A stretch of 64,000 nucleotides of DNA from Gammaproteobacteria bacterium (lineage in GTDB: Bacteria; Pseudomonadota; Gammaproteobacteria; SZUA-229). Below, in pieces: positions 36,086 to 44,577 of this stretch (position 1 is the first letter of the stretch; each line of letters opens with the position of its first letter). A program made the translations under genes and the position numbers. Below the pieces are notes generated by a model. It was not told the origin of the DNA and ran no database searches. It saw nothing but the letters and a program-made list of their open reading frames with translations. Location: NCBI GenBank assembly GCA_026195255.1, contig JAPHSS010000015.1, forward strand, positions 62,001 through 126,000. The letters run 5' to 3'.

Positions 36086-36832
36086 ATGGACATCTTGAGT
36101 ATTGTCGGGATCGTTATAGCATTTGTCGCGATATTAAGTGGCAGCGTGTTAGAAGGCGGTCACCTCGGCCATTTATTTCAGTTAACTGCGTTTGTCATTG
36201 TTGTTGGTGGCACGGTGGGCGCTGTCTTATTACAAACCACGCTTCCAACTTTCTGGCGCTCAATGGAGATTGTGCGTTGGGTTTTTGTCACACCTCAGGT
36301 AGATCTTAATGAAACCATCGATAAAATAGTTAACTGGAGTCAGTTATCTCGAAGAGAGGGCTTACTGGCTTTAGAAAATGCATCAGAAACAGAGACTGAT
36401 TTGTTTTCTCAAAAAGGCTTACAAATGTTAGTCGACGGAAATGAGCCGGACACCATACGAGATGTGATGGAAACGGAGATTAATACGATTGAACGTGATG
36501 ATATGTCTGCAGCAAAAGTTTTTGAATCAATGGGAGGTTACAGCCCTACCATTGGTATTTTAGGTGCTGTTTTAGGTCTAATACATGTAATGAACAATCT
36601 CGCCGACCCGGAAAAACTGGGAAGTGGTATTGCAACCGCATTTGTAGCTACAATTTATGGTGTGGGTTTGGCTAATCTTATTTTGTTGCCAATGGCTGGA
36701 AAATTAAAAGCTCAGGTTAGAAAACATTCGGTGCAATTTGAAATGACTTTAGAAGGTATTGTGAGTATTGCCGAAGGTGAAAACCCGCGCAGTTTACAGG
36801 CAAAATTGCAAAGTTATTTAGGGCGTATTTAA
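36086..36832 (+). CDS. motC: Flagellar motor stator protein MotC (MotA family)
   Basis: 248 residues from ATG 36086, immediately after the cheB stop. Four membrane helices are visible, with the family segment SMGGYSPTIGILGAVLGLIH and VATIYGVGLANLILLPMAGK. It belongs to the second stator set of Pseudomonas-type bacteria. The partner motD starts 146 bases later, an unusually wide gap for a stator pair; nothing obvious fills it. Confidence 0.93.
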   Translation: MDILSIVGIVIAFVAILSGSVLEGGHLGHLFQLTAFVIVVGGTVGAVLLQTTLPTFWRSMEIVRWVFVTPQVDLNETIDKIVNWSQLSRREGLLALENASETETDLFSQKGLQMLVDGNEPDTIRDVMETEINTIERDDMSAAKVFESMGGYSPTIGILGAVLGLIHVMNNLADPEKLGSGIATAFVATIYGVGLANLILLPMAGKLKAQVRKHSVQFEMTLEGIVSIAEGENPRSLQAKLQSYLGRI

Positions 36833-36978
36833 TAGTGAATAACAGTGTAATACTTATATTAAATGGTTATGTATTACTGCGTTTCGTTAAGTAAAAATAA
36901 ATAGCAGTCTGAGCAATAGTCACTTAAGTTATTGATGTTGGTAAGGCATCGGTTTAATAACTGGGAAAATAGAAAAAA

Positions 36979-37833
36979 ATGAGACGTCGGGGAATTATAG
37001 ATATTGAACCAGCTGAGTCAACAGATCGTTGGCTTGTATCTTATGCTGATTTTATAACCCTGCTGTTTGCTTTTTTTGTAGTGATGTATTCAATTTCAAA
37101 TGTTAACCTGGGTAAGTATCGTGTTTTGTCAGACTCGGTGAGTACTGCATTTAGTGCTCAGTCAAGTTCGCCTTTTCCTGTCGGTTCTCAATTAGGTGTA
37201 TCTGTTCAACGTGCACCAATTGCTGTTGGTCTAATAGGGCAAAGCGGTATGGTTTCTACGCAGGAAACAGCAGCTAAGTTAGATAAACGCCTGCAAAAAT
37301 GGGTGAAAAAGGGCATGATTGCGGTTAGTGGTAATGAGAAATGGTTAGAGATAGAAATTAAATCCAGCTTATTATTCAAGTCTGGCGATGCGCTTTTATC
37401 TGCTGAGGCAGCCAATGTATTGTCGGAGTTAACTGACGTCGTAAAAACCACCAGAAATCCACTGTATGTATCCGGTTACACAGATGATGTGCCTATTAAT
37501 ACAGCTCGTTACCCGACCAACTGGGAATTATCTGCTGCTCGTTCAGCAAGTGTGGTTAGGTTACTGGCGCAAAATGGAATAAACCCGGCACGCATGGGGG
37601 CTATTGGTTATGGAGAATTTAGACCCATAGTGGCAAATGATTCTGCGACTAATCGACAGAAAAACCGCCGGGTTGTGATACGTATTATGACTGGAGAGGA
37701 TATTTTTGCAGGTTCAAGTCCGTTTGTTGATAACGAGGTTGATGCCACTGTATCAGCGCAACAGATACCGGCTTCGCCTGTGAATAATCTACAGGATGCA
37801 GAGCCAGTACGTTCAATTTTTGGTGCGCAGTAA
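36979..37833 (+). CDS. motD: Flagellar motor stator protein MotD (MotB family)
   Basis: 284 residues. A short cytoplasmic start leads to the single membrane helix with the ion-carrying aspartate (DRWLVSYADFITLLFAFFVV), then a periplasmic linker and an OmpA-like peptidoglycan-binding domain (VSGYTDDVPIN, NWELSAARSASVVRLL, NRQKNRRVVIRI). It anchors the MotC stator to the wall. The parC-like gene begins at the very next base after the stop. Confidence 0.93.
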   Translation: MRRRGIIDIEPAESTDRWLVSYADFITLLFAFFVVMYSISNVNLGKYRVLSDSVSTAFSAQSSSPFPVGSQLGVSVQRAPIAVGLIGQSGMVSTQETAAKLDKRLQKWVKKGMIAVSGNEKWLEIEIKSSLLFKSGDALLSAEAANVLSELTDVVKTTRNPLYVSGYTDDVPINTARYPTNWELSAARSASVVRLLAQNGINPARMGAIGYGEFRPIVANDSATNRQKNRRVVIRIMTGEDIFAGSSPFVDNEVDATVSAQQIPASPVNNLQDAEPVRSIFGAQ

Positions 37834-38640
37834 ATGAAAATTTGGGCGGCAGCTAATCAAAAAGGCGGCGTTGGTAAAACCACATCTGCAGTTAATCTGG
37901 CCGGTGTAATGCAAAAACGTGGGCACAGGGTTTTGCTTGTTGACCTCGACCCCCACGGTTCACTGACTAGTTATTTTGGTCTCGATCCGGATGCAGTCGA
38001 GGGTAGCGCCTATGATTTATTTCAGCAGTCATTAACGAAAAGTTTAAATACAAAAGTAGCTATTCATAAAACACGTTTTAAGGATCTGGATTTTATACCT
38101 GCCTCATCCGCACTAGCGACGTTAGATCGTCAGTTAGGTACTAAAGACGGTATGGGGCTTGTGATTAAAAAATCACTACAGCAAATAGCGGAAAATTATG
38201 ATTTGGCCATTATTGATTGTCCACCCATGTTAGGTTTATTGATGGTCAATGCATTAGCCGCATGTGAACGTTTGTTAATACCCGTGCAAACCGAGTTTCT
38301 TGCATTAAAAGGTCTGGAGCGCATGGTGCATACTTTATCAATGATTCAGAAAGCACGAAAAAAAGAAGTCTGTTACAGCATAGTTCCGACTTTTTATGAC
38401 CAACGTCTAAATGCATCAATTCAAACTTTAGATACCTTGAAAAAACAATATAAAGAAACTATCTGGGACGGCGTTATTCCCGTTGACACACAGTTTCGTG
38501 AAGCTAGCCAAAAAGGCATCCCTCTAACCATTGAACGAATCAGTAGTCGCGGTGGGCGAGCTTACTCTCACCTGCTTGATTATCTGCTTGAACTTGATAA
38601 AGAAACAAGTATGTCTGTTGCCGGGGGTGCTAACCCATGA
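37834..38640 (+). CDS. parC: ParA-family ATPase of the chemotaxis operon (ParC/Soj-like)
   Basis: 268 residues. Walker A AANQKGGVGKTTSAVNLAG begins at residue 6, followed by LLVDLDPHGSLTSYFGLD and AIIDCPPMLGLLMVNALAA, the ParA/Soj pattern. In Vibrio the ParA-like ATPase at this operon position (named ParC, unrelated to topoisomerase IV ParC) places chemotaxis arrays at the pole through ParP. Its end overlaps the next start by 4 bases. Confidence 0.88.
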   Translation: MKIWAAANQKGGVGKTTSAVNLAGVMQKRGHRVLLVDLDPHGSLTSYFGLDPDAVEGSAYDLFQQSLTKSLNTKVAIHKTRFKDLDFIPASSALATLDRQLGTKDGMGLVIKKSLQQIAENYDLAIIDCPPMLGLLMVNALAACERLLIPVQTEFLALKGLERMVHTLSMIQKARKKEVCYSIVPTFYDQRLNASIQTLDTLKKQYKETIWDGVIPVDTQFREASQKGIPLTIERISSRGGRAYSHLLDYLLELDKETSMSVAGGANP

Positions 38641-39425
38641 GTGAAGCTACTAAAAAAACTGCCGATCAGGAACAGGCTATCCATGAGTATTTAGAGTCAT
38701 TACTATTAGATATTCCAGATGAAGACTCTGAGGAAGTAGTGGATATTAGAGAAAATGCCGCGACTAGTCAGTTATCAGACGCCCTGGAAAAGAAAACTAG
38801 TCTTCCCCTTGTTGAACCTGAGGTTAAGCAGCCTGTTGTTGGCCTGGAGCAACTGGTGGCAGAAGTACCAAAAATTATTTCTGAGATAAAAACTCAGGTA
38901 GAAACCCGGGTAGAAACCGACGTTCAGATAAAAACACAGTCTGAAGAGATTACTCAGCAGGCACCTGACACGGGTGTGCCCGAATGGGCTGAAACTCGTT
39001 TTCAATGTCTGATGTTTAATGTTTCGGGTTTAAATCTGGCAGTACCGCTGGTTAAATTAAACAGTGTTATCCCCTGGGATGAAAATATAACGCAAACACC
39101 AAATCAAACAGAATGGTACTTAGGTTTGGTTCAGCACTTACAAAATCAGATAAAAGTTATCGATACAGCTTTGTTAGTAATGCCAGAAAACCGTCACAAG
39201 AACCTTGTTGATAGTGCGTCTGGCAGGCTTAGCCACATATTATTAGTCGATGATTATAAGTGGGGCCTCGCCTGTAGCAGTATCGGAGATGTGATCTGGC
39301 TGAATCAGGATGAGGTTAAATGGCGTAAAAATAAAACCAGTAGAGCCTGGTTGTCAGGTACTTCACTGGAGCACCTGTGCGCTATTATGGATACTGAAGT
39401 ATTCGCACAAATGTTAACTGAATAA
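38637..39425 (+). CDS. parP: CheW-like array-positioning protein (ParP-like)
   Basis: 262 residues, overlapping the ATPase gene by ATGA. Residues 1-115 are acidic and low in hydrophobics with a conserved-looking N-terminal helix (EYLESLLLDIPDED); residues about 120-260 form a CheW-like domain (RFQCLMFNVSGLNLAVPLVK, GLVQHLQNQIKVIDTALLVM, HILLVDDYKWGLACSS). In Vibrio, ParP uses this domain to bind CheA and its N terminus to bind the ParA-like partner. Assignment rests on domain plus operon position. Confidence 0.82.
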   Translation: MSEATKKTADQEQAIHEYLESLLLDIPDEDSEEVVDIRENAATSQLSDALEKKTSLPLVEPEVKQPVVGLEQLVAEVPKIISEIKTQVETRVETDVQIKTQSEEITQQAPDTGVPEWAETRFQCLMFNVSGLNLAVPLVKLNSVIPWDENITQTPNQTEWYLGLVQHLQNQIKVIDTALLVMPENRHKNLVDSASGRLSHILLVDDYKWGLACSSIGDVIWLNQDEVKWRKNKTSRAWLSGTSLEHLCAIMDTEVFAQMLTE

Positions 39426-39614
39426 TGCTGATACTCCAGTGTATGGGAGTTACGGGGTGATTGAAGTTGCTGTTATCAATGAATCAACAGGTATTTCGTT
39501 CTCTATGTACTGGCGTTTACAGCTATCTGAACTAAAATCAAATTAACATAAAAATGTTTGCTGAAGGTAACAAAGCTGACAGCAGGCAGTTGAATGTTAA
39601 TGGGCAAATAAAAC

Positions 39615-39630
39615 TGGCATATAAACTGCA
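39615..39630 (+). promoter_or_regulatory. Sigma-54-type promoter of cheW
   Basis: TGGCATATAAACTGCA has GG and GC separated by exactly 10 bases, one mismatch in TGGCAC and CTGCA for TTGCA. It ends 27 bases before the cheW start, in a 232-base gap that separates cheW from parP. Confidence 0.6.
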
Positions 39631-39657
39631 GTAATAATTATAAGTGGAGCACTTAAT

Positions 39658-40128
39658 ATGAGTGATGAAAACGAGAATGTTGACCACAGACAATGTGTAA
39701 CATTCCGGCTGGATTTTGAGATCTATGGCATCAATGTGATGTCGGTGCAGGAAGTACTCAGAGTAACAGATATTGCACCCGTACCCGGCGCTCCGAATTA
39801 TGTAATTGGAATAATCAATCTACGCGGTAATGTAGTTACAGTAATCGACACCCGTATGAGGTTTGGTTTACCGTCTAAAGAGATGGATGATTCTACGCGT
39901 ATTGTCATTATCGAAGCCGAAAACCAGACAGTAGGTATAGTTGTTGATAGTGTTTCTGAAGTTGTTGATGTTTATGCTAATGAAATAGAAACTGCACCAA
40001 ATGTAGGAAATGATGAAACAGCCCGTTATATTGAGGGGGTTGTAAGCCGAAATGAAGAGTTGTTAATTCTTGTTGATTTAAACAAACTCCTCACAGATGA
40101 TGAATGGGCAGATATGTCCGGCTTCTGA
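39658..40128 (+). CDS. cheW: Chemotaxis coupling protein CheW
   Basis: 156 residues with GTGGAG 9 bases before ATG. The CheW SH3-like double barrel is seen in QCVTFRLDFEIYGINVMSVQ, VPGAPNYVIGIINLRGNVVT, VIDTRMRFGLP and VGIVVDSVSEVVDV. It links receptors to CheA. It may have its own sigma-54-type promoter, and a strong hairpin follows its stop. Confidence 0.95.
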   Translation: MSDENENVDHRQCVTFRLDFEIYGINVMSVQEVLRVTDIAPVPGAPNYVIGIINLRGNVVTVIDTRMRFGLPSKEMDDSTRIVIIEAENQTVGIVVDSVSEVVDVYANEIETAPNVGNDETARYIEGVVSRNEELLILVDLNKLLTDDEWADMSGF

Positions 40129-40135
40129 TTTCAGG

Positions 40136-40170
40136 TTTACTCTCCAGATACATCGGCACTGGAGAGTAAA
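40136..40170 (+). promoter_or_regulatory. RNA hairpin covering the ribosome-binding site of the next gene
   Basis: A perfect 12-bp inverted repeat, TTTACTCTCCAG (40136-40147) and CTGGAGAGTAAA (40159-40170), with an 11-base loop. The right arm contains GGAGAG, the ribosome-binding site of ATG 40172. It has no U-tract, so it looks like translational occlusion or an RNA-stability element more than a terminator. Confidence 0.7.
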
Positions 40171-40171
40171 A

Positions 40172-40555
40172 ATGAATGCACTAATTATATTATTATCAAG
40201 TTTGATGTTTTTAATGTCACTGGCTTTATTTGTTTATACAAAAAAACAATTAACAGCCGTTCAGTTATCAATTCAGTCTTCATTGCGCACCAATAAAGTT
40301 AATAGTGAACTAACAGCACTAAACGCAGGTTCGATTGGGCTGGGTGAGAGGTTTATAAAGTTAGAAAAACAGATGCAACAAATGGCTGCGAGAATTGATG
40401 AGGTATCGAGTGAGATAAATAGTAACTCGCCCTATGCTTACGCAATTGAACTGGCACATAAATCATACTCTGCAGAGAGTATTTCAGAAATGTGTCATAT
40501 TAGTTTAACTGAAGCGCAGTTGTTAGTTATGATGCATCAACAGCAAGCCGCATAA
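40172..40555 (+). CDS. DUF2802-type membrane-anchored protein
   Basis: 127 residues from ATG 40172 with GGAGAG 5 bases upstream; an in-frame start at 40097 inside cheW is unlikely. One N-terminal membrane helix (ALIILLSSLMFLMSLALFVY) precedes a helical coiled region (LEKQMQQMAARIDEVSSEIN), and the C terminus (AIELAHKSYSAESISEMCHI, LTEAQLLVMM) matches the short DUF2802 domain often found after cheW in Pseudomonas-type flagellar clusters. Function unknown. Confidence 0.8.
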   Translation: MNALIILLSSLMFLMSLALFVYTKKQLTAVQLSIQSSLRTNKVNSELTALNAGSIGLGERFIKLEKQMQQMAARIDEVSSEINSNSPYAYAIELAHKSYSAESISEMCHISLTEAQLLVMMHQQQAA

Positions 40556-40941
40556 ATTTCCAGTTATATCTTAGTTTGAAACGACCCGCATTAATCAAGA
40601 AATGGGGGAGTGTTAGCCGCGTAATGGATTCATGATTGTTGAAGGTTGTTATCTATTAAAGCAATCATAAATATATTCAGTAATTATTATCTATATAGAA
40701 AAAATTCACTCAAACAGTCTTTAAACTCTCACACCCGATTGTATTTGACGTACAGCCTAAATTGCTTCGCCTTAAAAGCAGATGAAGCAGGATAAATAAA
40801 TCAATAGATACACCTTGAAGTTTATGTTTTATAAATAGAGAAGCTAATATTGTATATAAATAATTAGGTTTAAGTCGCTCATAACATAAGGTGAAAAACT
40901 AGAAACTAAAATTCAGCGGCTATAATTATAAAATAATTCTT
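40556..40941. other. Convergent gap with no gene seen
   Basis: About 385 AT-rich bases between the DUF2802 gene and the convergent histidine kinase gene. No clear terminator with a T-run, and no gene, was found by eye. Confidence 0.5.
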
Positions 40942-42627
40942 CTACGCCGAGTCTTTAAGAATCCACTCATCTATAAGTTCAAATAACTGATGTTCTAAAA
41001 TGGGTTTAGTTAAACATGCATCCATACCCGCTTCAATAAAGGTTTGTTGTTCATCAGGTAGGGCATGAGCAGTAAGAGCAATTATTGGTATCTTGTCTTC
41101 AGGTTTGTCAGCACGTAATATTTTAGTTACTTCAATACCATTAAGTACAGGCATTCTTATATCCATAAAAATTAAATCATACTTGTTTGATTGAGCAAGG
41201 TGTAAGGCAATCTTGCCATCCTCTGCTTCTTCAGTGGTTACGCCCTGTTGTGAGAGTAATGTATTAATTAACTTACGATTAATTGAATTGTCATCAGCAA
41301 CTAGAACACGAATGCCGATATATTTACCTGCTGTAGTGTCTATGTTGGTATGAATTAAAGTAACTTCAGGTTGTTGATCGGTAATAGTGATAGGCATTTT
41401 TAACCAGAAGTTAGAGCCTTTATCCAGGTTGTTTTTAACGCCTATTTTTCCGTCCATTAAACCAATAAGTTGTTTTGATATGGCAAGCCCTAAACCTGTG
41501 CCTGAATCGGGTTTATAAATGGAATCATTTGTCTGGTTAAAAGCTTCAAATATATTTGTATGTTCTTCTTGTGCAATACCTTTTCCAGAGTCAATCACTT
41601 CAATAATTAACTCATGTGTATCATTAATGCTCAATACTTCAGCGGTTAATGTTACACAGCCGACATCGGTGAACTTAATCGCATTACCTATAAGGTTTGA
41701 GATTATCTGCCTTAATCTTAAAGGGTCGATAATAATATTTTCAGGAATAAAACCAACAGGTCTATAGCTTAGTTTGAGATGTTTTGAATTTGCAGCTTCA
41801 GAAAAAAGCCGTATGACTAATTCTAAAAATTCGTTGATATTAACTACCTGTGTTTTTAGCTCTAGTTTACCCGATTCAATACGAGAAAAATCAAGAATAT
41901 CGTTTATGATATTCATTAAATCTTTCATAGACGTGTTGATGGTGTCAACATATTCGGATTGAACTTTATTCAGTTGTGTTTTCGATAGTAAATTAGTAAA
42001 ACCAATAATACCGTTCATGGGTGTGCGAACTTCATGGCTCATATTGGCTAAAAAAAGACTTTTAGCTTTATTGGCTTTTTCAGCCTGATCTTTAGCTTTA
42101 ATCAGGTTCTCTTCTTCATTTTTACGTGCACTAAAACTCTGGCCAGTACCTTCAACACCTATTATATTTCCCTCCTGATCAAGCAGGAAACGAGCATTGG
42201 TTGATAGCCAGACTGTTGATCCATTACGGTGTTGTAATGAGAATGGGTATTGTTCTACGTAGCCATTATTTTGAGTTAATGCTTCAATAAACTTATTGCG
42301 CTTTTCAGGATCAACATAAAAGTCTGTGGTTTTCTGCCCAATAAGTTCTTTTGCCGTGTAACCTAATAATAGTTCAACTGAGTCTGAGACAAACAGGACC
42401 ACGCCATTTAAATCGGTTCTATAGTATGTTTCCTGAAGATTATCTAATATAACTTTCAGTTCACGTTGTGAAGTGTTTAGACTGTTTTCAATGACCCTGT
42501 TTTTTTCCAGACCATCAGCAAGGATGACCATGTTATTCTCAAGTTTAGTCCTTGTTTTAAGCCAGAGGGTAGTAGTGATAATTGTACTGATAACAAAAAG
42601 TATGAGAAGAATTCCTAGAAATGTCAT
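40942..42627 (-). CDS. Hybrid sensor histidine kinase with PAS and receiver domains
   Basis: 561 residues with AGGAAGGA 5 bases before ATG 42627. Residues 3-23 form one membrane helix with almost no periplasmic part. A PAS/PAC domain covers about 55-168 (LQETYYRTDLNGVVLFVSDS). The HisKA box has His198 (NMSHEVRTPMNG), and the ATPase domain has NLIGNAIKFT and DSGKGIA, then GTGLGLAIS. A receiver at about 439-555 has phospho-acceptor Asp489 (DLIFMDIRMPVLNG). No Hpt domain or separate response regulator lies nearby, so the relay partner is elsewhere. Confidence 0.92.
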   Translation of the reverse strand: MTFLGILLILFVISTIITTTLWLKTRTKLENNMVILADGLEKNRVIENSLNTSQRELKVILDNLQETYYRTDLNGVVLFVSDSVELLLGYTAKELIGQKTTDFYVDPEKRNKFIEALTQNNGYVEQYPFSLQHRNGSTVWLSTNARFLLDQEGNIIGVEGTGQSFSARKNEEENLIKAKDQAEKANKAKSLFLANMSHEVRTPMNGIIGFTNLLSKTQLNKVQSEYVDTINTSMKDLMNIINDILDFSRIESGKLELKTQVVNINEFLELVIRLFSEAANSKHLKLSYRPVGFIPENIIIDPLRLRQIISNLIGNAIKFTDVGCVTLTAEVLSINDTHELIIEVIDSGKGIAQEEHTNIFEAFNQTNDSIYKPDSGTGLGLAISKQLIGLMDGKIGVKNNLDKGSNFWLKMPITITDQQPEVTLIHTNIDTTAGKYIGIRVLVADDNSINRKLINTLLSQQGVTTEEAEDGKIALHLAQSNKYDLIFMDIRMPVLNGIEVTKILRADKPEDKIPIIALTAHALPDEQQTFIEAGMDACLTKPILEHQLFELIDEWILKDSA

Positions 42628-43125
42628 TGTCCTTCCTGGTCGAATTTAGCGTGAAATATTATAATTTAGAGCCCAGAATTATACCCTATGAGTGTCTGTA
42701 TATCTGTAATAGTGAAATCTGTTGTATCCTCAGTTGATTTGGCGGCTTTTACTATAGATTAAGATATAGCTGTTTGTATTTTTGTAGAACATTACCTGCA
42801 GAATATTCATATTGCAGTTCAAGAGGTTAGTTTCAAAGTGAGATATAGCTCTAGTCATGATAGCTGGGTGAGATGCCTGAAGCTGAAATTAAAACCCACA
42901 GTAAAGGCTAATTCGTACATCTAACACCTGAAAAGGAGTTTATAGCAAAATTAAGGTTATTTGTAAGTGACTGGAATTCATTAACTTGTATCTGCTGAGT
43001 AACTAGATTTAAAAGACGAGTTTGATCACTTATAAATTTTAAAATGCATAAAAAGTCGCATAATATGAGCAGTTGATGTACAGGAGAATCTTTTACGAGC
43101 TAAAAAAGCCAAATATAGGGTCAAA
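42628..43125. other. Gap with no gene seen
   Basis: About 500 AT-rich bases upstream of the histidine kinase and the microprotein, transcribed in opposite directions. Promoters for both are expected here, but no boxes other than the FNR-like site at its right edge could be supported. Confidence 0.5.
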
Positions 43126-43139
43126 TTGATATATATCAT
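43126..43139. promoter_or_regulatory. FNR/Anr-type box upstream of the Cys-rich microprotein
   Basis: TTGATATATATCAT matches the FNR consensus TTGAT-N4-ATCAA at 9 of 10 defined positions. Its centre is about 117 bases before the microprotein start. AT-rich surroundings raise the chance of coincidence. Confidence 0.5.
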
Positions 43140-43249
43140 ATTGATTTTATTAGTTTTTTGTGAAGTCGATAACAAATCACCCAAACGGGCGTTGTTTAAT
43201 AAATCAGTATAGTCTAATATTGTGTTCTGTTTAATTAGCGGAGTAAACT

Positions 43250-43363
43250 ATGATGTCACTTGATATCTTTACTTATGTGGGAATTGGCTTTGCTGTAGCT
43301 GTTATCGTTGTTATGTTCAGCTTATGTAAATCAAAAGGCGGCTGTAATAATTCAGCTTGTTGA
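43250..43363 (+). CDS. 37-residue membrane microprotein with Cys-rich tail
   Basis: ATG 43250 has GGAG 6 bases ahead, and the frame ends in TGA at 43361-43363, followed by a strong terminator, so this short gene is well bounded. The protein has an N-terminal helix (IFTYVGIGFAVAVIVVMFSL) and a tail with three cysteines, CKSKGGCNNSAC. One helix plus a short Lys/Gly/Cys tail recalls the small FeoB-associated Cys-rich membrane proteins, but no feoB is present here and that name is only a resemblance. The FNR-like box upstream would fit a redox- or metal-linked role. Confidence 0.68.
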   Translation: MMSLDIFTYVGIGFAVAVIVVMFSLCKSKGGCNNSAC

Positions 43364-43394
43364 TCTTATATAGCAATTAAATGATAAAATTCCT

Positions 43395-43422
43395 AAATAC
43401 CCGCCTTAGCGGGTATTTTTTT
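43395..43422 (+). terminator. Intrinsic terminator of the microprotein gene
   Basis: Perfect 10-bp stem AAATACCCGC / GCGGGTATTT with a CTTA loop, followed by a T-run. It lies 31 bases after the microprotein stop. Confidence 0.9.
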
Positions 43423-43757
43423 GTATTTTTAAAACGGGATATCTCCATATCCTAAAGAAAGCGTCATGTTAATAAGCCACGTTGCACCTTTTTAAAAGTA
43501 TCTAACGATGTACAGGGTGGAAAATAATCAGCTTCTACAGTGGTTGCTGGTTTCAATTACATTTGTAAGTGCACAGCCTCCGGTCATGATCGCAGCTCAA
43601 TGTCCGTGTTTAGCGGGCACACTCTGAATCTTTGAATCATATAAGTTATTATAAACCGGCAGTATATGAGCCCCGGCATACCGAATATGTATTCAACATT
43701 CAGCCTTTCAAAATATCTGACAACATGGTCGCTCACTATTATTTTCATAATAAGTAA
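43423..43757. other. Gap with no gene seen
   Basis: About 335 bases between the microprotein terminator and the CBS gene control region. No reading frame or repeat could be supported. Confidence 0.5.
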
Positions 43758-43771
43758 CTGATTTTTATCAG
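43758..43771. promoter_or_regulatory. FNR-like palindrome upstream of the CBS gene
   Basis: CTGATTTTTATCAG has TGAT-N4-ATCA symmetry, as in FNR/Crp-family sites, but with C/G at the outer positions in place of T/A. It lies 100 bases before the CBS gene start. Confidence 0.4.
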
Positions 43772-43871
43772 ATTAAGAATGATTTTTTATCGCAATTTAT
43801 GGCTATACTCAAGGTAATAATTTTGCATCAATAGACGGCGCTAATTAAACCTTAATGAGGCCCTAAAAAAT

Positions 43872-44294
43872 ATGAAAACTGTTAGTGATATTATGATATC
43901 TAATGTTGTGAGTGTTAAAACTACGGATAGTATTCACCTTGCCAGAATGATGATGAAAGATAAGGCTATCCGTCATTTACCCGTCGTTGATGCTGACACA
44001 GGTGATTATGTCGGTTTATTGTCACAACGTAGCTTATTGAATCACGCATTTAATATTGTAGAAAAATTTGGTATGGGTGGTCTGGATAAACGCGAGTTAC
44101 GAACACAGGTTAAAGAAATAATGGCAACCGATTGTATTGCAGTGGAGCCAGATGCTGGATTAATAACTATTGGAGAGTTATTTATTATTAAAAAAGTAAG
44201 CTGTCTACCGGTTGTAGAGAAAAAACAGTTGAAAGGGATAGTAACTTCGGTTGATTTTGTTAAGTTGGCGTTACATTTATTGAAAAAGGTTTAG
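43872..44294 (+). CDS. CBS-domain pair protein
   Basis: 140 residues with GAGG upstream. Two CBS motifs fill the protein: residues about 5-65 (VSDIMISNVVSVKTTDSIHL, RHLPVVDADTGDYVGLLSQR) and about 80-138 (VKEIMATDCIAVEPDAG, SCLPVVEKKQLKGIVTSVDF). Stand-alone CBS pairs bind adenine nucleotides or similar ligands and signal energy state to partners. No partner gene is adjacent. The FNR-like site upstream suggests control by oxygen or redox state. Confidence 0.88.
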   Translation: MKTVSDIMISNVVSVKTTDSIHLARMMMKDKAIRHLPVVDADTGDYVGLLSQRSLLNHAFNIVEKFGMGGLDKRELRTQVKEIMATDCIAVEPDAGLITIGELFIIKKVSCLPVVEKKQLKGIVTSVDFVKLALHLLKKV

Positions 44295-44351
44295 TTGTTA
44301 GTTAGTTATGGTTGTTATCAGATATTAAAACTGCTTAGGTTATTGCTGTTT

Positions 44352-44513
44352 AGGTACATATCCATCGGGGAAAGAGCATCTTCCCGCTCTGTTTCCTGTT
44401 GTGATGCCATCAAGAGATGATAATGTAGCAAGCTGACTTCATGTGATCTTGATAGCATCACAACAGGGGACATGGCGCAAAAAGCAGTGACCTTTCCCCG
44501 AGGGAGAAATACC
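44352..44513. repeat. MITE-like element with outer and inner inverted repeats
   Basis: Outer ends begin AGGTACATATCCATCGGGG and, read on the other strand, AGGTATTTCTCCCTCGGGG; 19 of 23 end positions agree. An inner pair, CCTGTTGTGATGCCATCAAG (44395-44414) and CTTGATAGCATCACAACAGG (44448-44467), is complementary at 19 of 20. No reading frame. It lies between the CBS gene and the phosphoesterase gene. Confidence 0.75.
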
Positions 44514-44577
44514 TAAATTGTGCGGGCTCAGTTAGTTTATTCTTCTTAAAACGTCCGCTTTAGTAGATAGCCGTTAT

